Shown in pieces: positions 1 to 6,600 of a stretch of 7,123 bases of DNA. Location: the NCBI GenBank assembly GCA_031400185.1, contig JANNPN010000033.1:1-7123 (forward strand). Direction: 5' to 3'. Positions within the stretch are counted from its first letter, which is position 1, and each line of letters starts with the position of its first letter. Source of the stretch: UTPRO1 sp031400185 (GTDB lineage Bacteria; Desulfobacterota; Binatia; UTPRO1). The notes beneath the pieces were generated by a model, which was not told where the DNA came from, did not search any database, and worked only from the letters and a program-made list of their open reading frames with translations. Made by a program: the position numbers and the translations under genes.

Positions 1-40
1 CGCCCCCCCCCGGCGGGCCGGGGGGGGGGGGGGGGGGGGG
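1..40. repeat. G/C homopolymer foldback at window start
   Basis: A run of nine C (3-11) leads into a perfect 12-bp inverted repeat: 3-14 pairs with 17-28 across a 2-base loop. The right arm continues as an unbroken run of 21 G (20-40). No gene is visible here. Such a run could form a G-quadruplex or be slippage-prone. It is equally the kind of sequence produced by poly-G sequencing error or a mis-joined contig end. I can see the tract and the foldback; whether they exist in the organism cannot be decided from the sequence alone. Confidence 0.7.
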
Positions 41-51
41 TCGTTGGGCTC

Positions 52-82
52 TTGGCCTCGAACACTAAATCCCTGCTATTGT
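52..82 (+). promoter_or_regulatory. possible weak promoter upstream of PAS kinase
   Basis: Positions 61-90 form the only clearly A/T-rich patch in the left end of this very G+C-rich window. TTGGCC (52-57) could act as a -35 element and TATTGT (77-82) as a -10 element, but the 19-bp spacing is long. It lies about 115 bp before the chosen start codon, so the leader would include the C16 tract. This is a weak match to the sigma-70 pattern and is inferred from composition and position only. Confidence 0.25.
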
Positions 83-96
83 TTTTATGGGGCGGG

Positions 97-145
97 GTGG
101 GGCGTGCTTGCCTTTCCGCTCCCCCCCCCCCCCCCCACGCCCCGC
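97..145. repeat. inverted repeat enclosing a C16 tract
   Basis: GGGGCGTG (99-106) is the exact reverse complement of CACGCCCC (136-143). One G-T pair and one further G-C pair extend the stem to 97-106/136-145. The 29-base loop consists largely of a run of 16 C (121-136). It sits between the putative promoter and the start of the PAS kinase, where a change in tract length would alter leader length. There is no T-run on either side, so it does not look like an intrinsic terminator. Homopolymer length may also be a sequencing error. Confidence 0.5.
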
Positions 146-197
146 AGGCACCGCCGCTGCACGCGGTCGTGCTTGGTGCGGCGAACACGCCTGTGGC

Positions 198-1646
198 ATG
201 ACACGAATCCCCCGCGCCCGCATGACCGATGCCGCCATACGCAGCGCTCGCCTGCTGCGCGACCGCCAAGCGTACCTCGCGCTGGCCCTCGACGCGTCGG
301 GGGCAGCGACGTGGTCCTGGGACGTTGCGACCAACGTGAGCGATTGGGACGCGCGCTTTCACGAGCAGTATGGGTTCGGGCCCGACGAGCCGCCTGCCTA
401 CGAGCGCTGGCTCGCGCGGATTCACGCCGATGATCGGGAGACCGTGCGCGCGCGCGTGCACGCGCTTCTCGATCCCGGGGCGGACAGCACGTGGAACGAA
501 GAGTTTCGCGTGCTCCATCCGGTGAAGGGCGTGCGCTGGATGGCGGGCCTCGGCTCGATCGAGCGTGCCGCGGACGGTCGCCCGATCCGGTTCCATGGCC
601 TCAACCTGGACGTGACGGAGCGCAAGCGCGGCGAGGAGCTCGTGCGCAGAAACCTCGCGCGCTCCGAGGAGATCGCGCACATCGGCCATTGGATGTGGCG
701 CCTCGCCGACGGCCAGGTCATGTGGTCACCCGAGATCTACCGCATCGTCGGGCTTCCGGCGGACAGCCCGCCCGCGATGGAGCGTCTCGCGGGCGCCGTT
801 CATCCGGAAGATCGCGCGCGGCTCGCGACCTTCGGCCGCACGTTGATGAAGGGGACGGTCCCGGACGAGGTCGTCGAGTGCCGGATCGTCGCCGCGGACG
901 GCGTCACGCGTCACATCCTCGGCACTATCAGCAGCTATCTTCGCGATCGCGAGGGTGTGATCACGCAGATCTCGGGGATCGTGCATGACGTGACCGCGCG
1001 CAAGCGCGCTGAAGCCGAAGTGCTGCGCATCGGCGACGACGAGCGCCGTCGTATCGCCGCCGACCTGCACGACGGCGTGCTGCAGGAGCTGGCGGGCATC
1101 GCGTATCTCACGGCATCGGTCCGGAGTGAGCTCGAAGGGGAGCACGAGACGCTCGCTGCACGCGTGCGCCGCATCGAGCACGTCATCGTTCAGGCGATCG
1201 ATCACACGCGCCTGGTCGCTCGCGAAGTGGACCCGATGCTGCCGGGCGGCGACGGTCTTCTGGGCGCGCTCCGCCATTTCGTCGCGACCATCGAGGCGAC
1301 GTACGGCACGCGCTGTACGCTCGAGCACGATCCCTCACCGGCGCGCGTGGACGACCCCGTCGTCGCGAACCAGCTCTACCGCATCGCGCAGGAAGCGGTG
1401 CGGAACGCCATCCGTCACGGCCATGCGACGACCGTGCGGGTGCGGCTACACGCCGACGGCGCGACGGTGTGCCTCAGCGTCGTCGACGACGGCCGCGGCC
1501 TCCCCCGCGATCGCGTCGAGGCCGGCATGGGCTTCCACGTGATGCACTACCGCGCCGGACTGATCGGCGGCCGCCTCACGATCGCGCCCGGCAACGAAAG
1601 CGGCACGACCGTGACCTGCACCCTCACGCCACCCGCAACGCCTTGA
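198..1646 (+). CDS. PAS-PAS sensor histidine kinase, HisKA_3 (NarX/DesK-like) class
   Basis: This is a 482-residue sensor kinase. It should autophosphorylate a histidine and pass the phosphate to a response regulator, usually a LuxR/NarL-type DNA-binding protein in this class. There are two PAS/PAC modules at about residues 25-145 (W-rich PAS_3 style, ending DVTERKR) and 152-272 (ending DVTARKR). The HisKA_3 dimerisation helix carries ERRRIAADLHDGV, with phospho-acceptor His291. The HATPase_c domain has an N-box around Asn403 (EAVRNAIRHG), a G1 box DDGRG (431-434 region) and a G2 box GMG (443-445). No signal peptide or membrane segment is seen, so it is probably cytosolic and senses through PAS, with ligand unknown. 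The first methionine not fused to homopolymer-encoded proline is at 198; ATG 222 (474 residues) is equally possible, and neither has a clear Shine-Dalgarno. An in-frame ATG at 87 would translate the C16 tract and is unlikely. It is convergent with the kinase pair to its right, and no partner regulator is in view. Confidence 0.92.
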   Translation: MTRIPRARMTDAAIRSARLLRDRQAYLALALDASGAATWSWDVATNVSDWDARFHEQYGFGPDEPPAYERWLARIHADDRETVRARVHALLDPGADSTWNEEFRVLHPVKGVRWMAGLGSIERAADGRPIRFHGLNLDVTERKRGEELVRRNLARSEEIAHIGHWMWRLADGQVMWSPEIYRIVGLPADSPPAMERLAGAVHPEDRARLATFGRTLMKGTVPDEVVECRIVAADGVTRHILGTISSYLRDREGVITQISGIVHDVTARKRAEAEVLRIGDDERRRIAADLHDGVLQELAGIAYLTASVRSELEGEHETLAARVRRIEHVIVQAIDHTRLVAREVDPMLPGGDGLLGALRHFVATIEATYGTRCTLEHDPSPARVDDPVVANQLYRIAQEAVRNAIRHGHATTVRVRLHADGATVCLSVVDDGRGLPRDRVEAGMGFHVMHYRAGLIGGRLTIAPGNESGTTVTCTLTPPATP

Positions 1647-1667
1647 GCCCGACCAGCCGTACAGATC

Positions 1668-1708
1668 AGGCGAGTGCTCGAGTATCGTTGCGCCGCGATT
1701 GCTCGCCT
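1668..1708 (+). terminator. possible terminator hairpin after PAS kinase
   Basis: AGGCGAG (1668-1674) is the reverse complement of CTCGCCT (1702-1708). An inner ATCG/CGAT pair (1684-1687 and 1696-1699) could stack inside the loop. The stem begins 21 bases after the plus-strand stop codon, a sensible place for transcript termination or 3'-end protection. The loop is long (27 bases) and no T-run follows, so intrinsic termination is doubtful. Confidence 0.28.
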
Positions 1709-1750
1709 CATCCTGTCGGTTCTCCCACCCCCGCACCGCCGCAGCGCAAG

Positions 1751-1794
1751 GTGGTCACGACTCCACAACCGCGGCCTCCGCGTAGTCGGGCCAC
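1751..1794. repeat. imperfect hairpin in convergent gap
   Basis: Three short stems nest in order: GTGG/CCAC (1751-1754 with 1791-1794), CGACT/AGTCG (1758-1762 with 1784-1788) and CGCGG/CCGCG (1770-1774 with 1778-1782, 3-base loop). That gives 14 possible pairs interrupted by asymmetric bulges. It could be a 3'-end structure for either convergent transcript. Nothing in the sequence assigns it a direction. Confidence 0.35.
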
Positions 1795-1850
1795 GACCGA
1801 AGACGCCGAGCTCTTGCTCACCTCGACCCGAACGAATCGTGGGTAAGCGC

Positions 1851-2016
1851 AGCGCGCACCGGCGGTGCGGACGGGGGCGTGGGGGGCGGGCGCGCAGGCG
1901 ATTCGGCGAGCACAGCTTGCCCTGCGACTACTGGAGGTGTCGGGATGGGAGTGCGAGACGTCGAGCCGGCGCGCCCGCCCCCCACGCCCCCGTTGGGCAG
2001 TGCCGATACCCGCGCT
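1851..2016. repeat. long inverted repeat with perfect 25-bp core (MITE-like or transcript-end structure)
   Basis: Positions 1871-1895 are the exact reverse complement of 1969-1993, a perfect 25-bp pair made of G-runs and C-runs and separated by 73 bases. Outside the core the arms continue imperfectly: GGCGGTGC (1861-1868) resembles the reverse complement of 1999-2006, and AGCGCG (1851-1856) matches CGCGCT (2011-2016). The whole structure is about 166 bp. It begins 18 bases after the minus-strand hybrid-kinase stop, read in that gene's direction. Possible readings are a small non-autonomous element, a REP/BIME-type repeat, or a shared bidirectional terminator. I see no obvious target-site duplication, and the only nearby T-run is short (2017-2020). 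Confidence 0.7.
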
Positions 2017-2034
2017 CTTTTCTGTTGGGGCGGA

Positions 2035-3654
2035 CTAGGACTCCGCAGCAAGCAGCTTGATCAACCGACCGAACTCGACCGGCTTCACAGTGTGCTCGTC
2101 GAACCCGGCGTCCATGGCGAGCTGCTTGTCCTTGTCCTGGCCGTACCCGGTGAGCGCGATCACTCGGGTGCGGGTGTGGCCGGCGGCGCGGAGGCGGCGG
2201 CAGACTTCGTAGCCGTCCATGCCCGGGAGACCGATGTCGAGCAGCACGACGCCCGGCTGCGCGCTCTCCGCCGCTTCGAGCGCGCGCACGCCGTCGTGCG
2301 CGATCGTCACGTCGTGGCCGTCGAGGCGAAGCAGCATCGCGAGGCTCTCGGCCGCGTCGACGTTGTCGTCGACGACCAGGATGCGATGGATCCGCCGCGC
2401 GTCCGCGGCCGGCGGCTCGACGCTCGGGCTCGGGGCCTCGGCTGGCTGCTCCAACGGCAGGCGCACGACGAACTCGCTGCCGTGCCCCGGACCGTCGCTC
2501 GCGGCGCGTACGCTCCCGCCGTGGAGCTCGACGAGCTTCTTCACGAGCGACAGCCCGATGCCGAGGCCGCCCTGCGCGCGATCCGGCGTGCGCTCGCCCT
2601 GGGCGAACAGCTCGAACGCCTCGGACAGCATCCCCGGCGAGAGGCCGATCCCACGGTCGCGCACCGCGATCACGACCTCGCGGCCGGCGGGCCGCACGGA
2701 GAGATCGATCGAGCCGTTCTCGTTCTGGTACTTGGCGGCGTTGTTCAGGAGGTTGGCGACGACCTGCGTGAGGCGCGAGGCGTCGCCGCGCACGAACAGC
2801 GGCGTCTCCGGGAGCGTGACCTGGAGCGTGTGGCGTTGACCGTTGATCAACGGTGCGCTCGTCTCGACGGCGCCCGCGATGACGGTCTCGACGTCGACGG
2901 ACTCGAGGCGGAGCTGGATCTTCCCCTGCGTGATGCGCGAGACGTCGAGCAGGTCGTCGACGAGGCGCTTCAGCTGGTCCGCCTGGCGCTCGATGACGTC
3001 GTGACACCACTGGAGCTGCTGGTCGTCGGAACCCTTGAGCCGCATGATGCCGACGGCGTTTCGCACCGACGCGAGCGGGTTCCGGAGCTCGTGGGCGAGG
3101 AGCGCCAGGAACTCGTCCTTGCGGCGGTCGGCCTCGCGGAGGCGATCGGCGAGCTCCATCTGCTTGGTGACGGCCTCCTGCAGCTCGGCGGTGCGGTCGG
3201 CGACGCGCTCCTCGAGCTCGCGGTTCAACCGCTCGAACTCCCGGGTCTTCCGGTAGAGCTCGGCAAAGACGCTCACCTTCGCGCGGAGGAGCTCCGGGAT
3301 CACCGGGACCGACACGTAGTCGACGGCGCCGGACTCGTAGCCCTTCAGGCGATCGAAGTCGCTCAGGTGCACCGCGGAGACGAAGATGATCGCGGTCTTC
3401 CGGAAGCGCGGGTGCTGCTGGATCATCTCCGCCAGCTCGAAGCCGTCGATCTCCGGCATGCTGACGTCCATCAGCACGATCGTGATGTCGGTCCGCAGGA
3501 GGTGCTCGAGCGCCTCGCGGCCCGAGCTCGCCATGATGAGGTTCTCGCCGAGGTCCGACAGCATGGCCTCGTAGCTCAACAATTTGCCCGGCTGGTCGTC
3601 GACCAACAGGATGCTGACCTTGTCGTCGGACGGGTTCCGGGGGGCGGGTTCCAT
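2035..3654 (-). CDS. hybrid sensor histidine kinase, REC-HisKA-HATPase-REC
   Basis: This is a 539-residue cytosolic hybrid kinase that looks complete, with receivers at both ends. The N-terminal REC (about residues 12-130) has acidic Asp19/Asp20, phospho-acceptor Asp63 (LMDVSMPEIDG) and Ser93. The usual conserved Lys is replaced in DYVSVPV by Val116. A helical coiled-coil linker (about 130-178) joins it to HisKA, where LLAHELRNPL contains His188. HATPase_c shows an N-box around Asn300-Asn305, G1 DRGIGL (333-338) and G2 GGLGIGLSL (362-370). After a Pro-rich linker (401-420) the C-terminal REC (about 424-538) has a full active site: Asp429/430, Asp473, Thr502 and Lys524. The ATG at 3654 follows the upstream kinase stop by 20 bp. 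A GTG at 3690 would overlap that gene and is a second choice; neither has a strong Shine-Dalgarno. It is probably co-transcribed and translationally coupled with the upstream kinase. The input is probably phosphorylation of, or contact with, the first REC, since no sensory domain is present. Confidence 0.95.
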   Translation of the reverse strand: MEPAPRNPSDDKVSILLVDDQPGKLLSYEAMLSDLGENLIMASSGREALEHLLRTDITIVLMDVSMPEIDGFELAEMIQQHPRFRKTAIIFVSAVHLSDFDRLKGYESGAVDYVSVPVIPELLRAKVSVFAELYRKTREFERLNRELEERVADRTAELQEAVTKQMELADRLREADRRKDEFLALLAHELRNPLASVRNAVGIMRLKGSDDQQLQWCHDVIERQADQLKRLVDDLLDVSRITQGKIQLRLESVDVETVIAGAVETSAPLINGQRHTLQVTLPETPLFVRGDASRLTQVVANLLNNAAKYQNENGSIDLSVRPAGREVVIAVRDRGIGLSPGMLSEAFELFAQGERTPDRAQGGLGIGLSLVKKLVELHGGSVRAASDGPGHGSEFVVRLPLEQPAEAPSPSVEPPAADARRIHRILVVDDNVDAAESLAMLLRLDGHDVTIAHDGVRALEAAESAQPGVVLLDIGLPGMDGYEVCRRLRAAGHTRTRVIALTGYGQDKDKQLAMDAGFDEHTVKPVEFGRLIKLLAAES

Positions 3655-3674
3655 GACGTCGGTTGCCGATGCCT

Positions 3675-6600
3675 TCAGCGATGCAGCCACATGCGAAGGG
3701 CGGACAGCAATTGCTCGGTGTTCACGGGCTTCGCGAGATAGTCGGACGCGCCGGCCTCGAGGCACTTCTCGCGGTCGCCCTTCATGGCCTTTGCGGTGAG
3801 CGCGATGATCGGCAGGCGCCGGAACTCGGCCTTCTGCCGGATCGCCGTCATCGTCTGATACCCGTCCATCTCCGGCATCATGATGTCCATGAGCACGATC
3901 GCGACCTCGGACGTGCCTTCGAGGGTTGCGATCGCCTCGTAGCCGGTGCCCGCCGTCAGCACCTCCATGCCGCGCCGCTCGAGCACGCTCGAGAGCGCGA
4001 AGATGTTGCGCACGTCGTCGTCGACGACGAGCACCTTCTTGCCGACGAGGTCGTCGTCCGAGCGGTGCAGCTTCTCGAGCATCTGCTGCTTCTCGGCGGG
4101 CAGGTCCGTGAGGACGCGGTGCAGAAAGAGCGAGGTTTCGTCGAGCAGGCGCTCGGGCGACTCGACGCCTTTCACGACGACGCTCCGGGCGAGCGAATGG
4201 AGACGGCTGTCCTCGTCGAGCGTCAGCTCTTTGCCGGTGAACACGACCACCGGCACGTCGCCGATCGAGGTGTCGTCGCGGATCCGCTCGAGCACGTCGA
4301 AGCCGGTCATGTCGGGGAGCCGGAGATCGAGCACGACGCAGTCGAAGGACGCGTCCTGCATCGCCGCGATCGCCTCGGCGCCGGTCCCGGCGGTCGTGAT
4401 TTCGATGTCGGTATGGCCGAGCAGCTCGGCGATGCTGAGCCGCTCCGCCGGGTTGTCCTCGACGACCAGGAGGTGGCGGAGGCGGGGGCTCGAGTAATCC
4501 TTGATGCGGAGCAGCGCCTCCTCGAGGCCCGCGGGCGTCGTCGGCTTCGGGAGGAAGCTGAACGCGCCGCGCGCGAGGCCGTGTTGCCGGTCCTCGTCGA
4601 GCGTCACGATCTGCACCGGGATGTGCCGCATCGCCGGGTCCTGCTTCAGCTGGCTCAACACCGTCCAGCCGAGCATGTCGGGGAGGAAGACGTCGAGCGA
4701 GACCGCGGTCGGGCGATACTCGCGCGCGAGCGCAAGCGCGTCGGCGCCGCGCGCCGCGGTCAGCACCTTGAAGCCCTGGGCGTGCGCCTGGTCGACGAGG
4801 ATGCGGGCGTAGCTTGGGTCGTCCTCGACGATCAGCAGCACGGCATCGCCGGGCGTGATCGCTTGCCGGTCGTCCGGCACCGACTCGACCGGACGTTCCC
4901 ACACGCGCGGCGCCGGCATGGCCGGACGCGGCACGGCGCTGACCGCCTCCTCGCCGCCTGCCTGGGCCGAGGGGCCGACGTACGTCTGCGGAAGGTACAG
5001 GGTGAAGGCGCTGCCGACGTTCGGCGTGCTGCGGAGCTGGATCTCGCCGCCGAGGAGGCTCGCGAGCTCGCGGCTGATCGCGAGGCCGAGACCGGTGCCG
5101 CCGTACTTCCGGCTCGTGCCGGCGTCGGCCTGCTGGAACGCCTCGAAGATGATGCGTTGCTTCTCCTGCGGGATGCCGATGCCGGTGTCGGCGACCTCGA
5201 ACGCGAGGACGTTCGCCGCGCGGCGCAGCACCGGGTGCTCGGGACTCCACCCGCCGTCCGCGCTCTTCAGGTGGACCTGCACGCCGCCCTGCTCGGTGAA
5301 TTTGAACGCGTTCGAGAGCAGGTTCTTGAGCACCTGCTGAAGGCGCTTCGCATCCGTCATCATGACGGGTGCGACGCCCGGATCGATCTGGATCGTGAGG
5401 CTGAGATGCCGGTTGTCGGCTTCGTGGCGGAACGGCCGCGCGACGCCGTCGAGCAGGTTCGCGAGCACGACCTCCTCGGCGACGACGGTGACGGTCCCCG
5501 ACTCGATCTTCGAGAGGTCGAGGATGTCCGTGATGAGGTTCAGGAGGTCGGTGCCCGCGCCGTGGATCGTCCGCGAGAACTCGACCTGTTTCGGGGTCAG
5601 GTTGCCCTCGACGTTCTCGCCGAGCTGCTGGCCGAGGATCAGGATGGAGTTGAGCGGCGTCCGGAGCTCGTGGGACATGTTGGCGAGGACCTCCGACTTG
5701 TACTTCGAGGTGAGGGCGAGCTCGGTCGCCTTCTCCTCGAGGGCGCGGCGGGCTTGCTCGATCTCCTGGTTCTTGCGCTCGACCTCGGCGTTCTGCTCGG
5801 CGAGCTCTTGCGCCTTCTGCGCGAGCTGCTCGTTCGTGAGCTGGAGCTCGCTTTGCTGCGTCTGGAGCTCGGCGGCGAGCTGCTGCGACTGCTTCAAGAG
5901 TCCCTCGGTCTGCATCGTGGCCTCGATGCTGTTCAGCACGATGCCGATCGAGGCCGTCAGTTGCTCGAGGAAGGCGAGATGCGACGCGGTGAAGGTGCTG
6001 AGCGAGGCGAGCTCGATCACGGCCTTCACGTCGCCCTCGAAGAGGACGGGGAGCACGATCACGTGCCGCGGCGGCGACTGGAAGAGCCCGGAGCCGATCG
6101 CGACCGTGTCCGCCGGGAGGTCGCTGATGACCATGCGGCGCTTCTCGGCGGCGCACTGGCCGAGGAGGCCCTCGCCGAAGCGGAGCGTGTCGGGGTGACC
6201 GTTCCGCCCGCCGTCGGCGTACGACGCGACGAGCTTCAGCTCGGGCGAGTCGGGAGACTCGACGCGGTAGATGACGCCCTGGTGCGCGTGCACGAGCACC
6301 GTCAGCTCGGAGAGCAGCATGCGGCCGACCGATCCGAGATCGCGCTGTCCCTGCAACATGCCGGTGAACCGCGCGAGGTTCGTCTTCAACCAGTCCTGCT
6401 CGGTGTTGCGGTCGGTCGTGAGCCGGAGGTTGTCGATCATCGTGTTGATGTTGTCCTTGAGCTCGGCGACCTCGCCGCGCGCCTCGACCTGGATCGAGCG
6501 CGTCAGGTCACCTTGGGTCACGGCGGTCGCGACCTCGGCGATGGCGCGCACCTGGGTCGTGAGGTTGGCGGCGAGCAGGTTGACGTTGCCGGTCAGGTCC

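Larger units (their letters stand above)
1647..2034. other. gene-free convergent intergenic region
   Basis: These 388 bases separate the stop of the plus-strand PAS kinase (TGA 1644-1646) from the stop of the minus-strand hybrid kinase (TAG, 2037-2035). I find no convincing coding sequence. Open frames here are short, rich in Pro, Arg and Gly, and cross the inverted repeats. The gap holds a 7-bp stem (1668-1708), a broken hairpin (1751-1794) and a long inverted repeat with a perfect 25-bp core (1871-1993). It would be expected to hold the transcription ends of both operons, but no hairpin is followed by a long T-run in either direction. Confidence 0.75.

Noticed and set aside
87..197. An upstream in-frame ATG at 87 as the start of the PAS kinase.
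   Set aside because: It would add 37 residues including proline encoded by the C16 tract. The added stretch has no PAS-like character and depends on an uncertain homopolymer length.
1818..2051. A 77-codon minus-strand open frame in the convergent gap.
   Set aside because: It runs through both arms of the long inverted repeat, gives a Pro/Arg/Ala-rich product with no motif, and has no ribosome binding site I can see.
1879..3741. A 620-codon open frame on the plus strand opposite the small hybrid kinase.
   Set aside because: It is antisense to a clear REC-HisKA-HATPase-REC protein. Its product is rich in Arg, Asp, Val and Leu without recognisable domains. Long antisense frames are expected at this G+C content.
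3655..6156. An 834-codon upstream extension of the small hybrid kinase frame, running inside the large kinase gene.
   Set aside because: The extension is low-complexity Arg/Ala/Gly/Pro sequence in a shifted frame of a well-supported gene. Domain content begins only just after the ATG at 3654.
5362..6198. A 278-codon open frame on the plus strand opposite the GAF and HisKA region.
   Set aside because: It is rich in Ser, Arg and Cys with no domain, and mirrors the codon pattern of the large kinase on the other strand.
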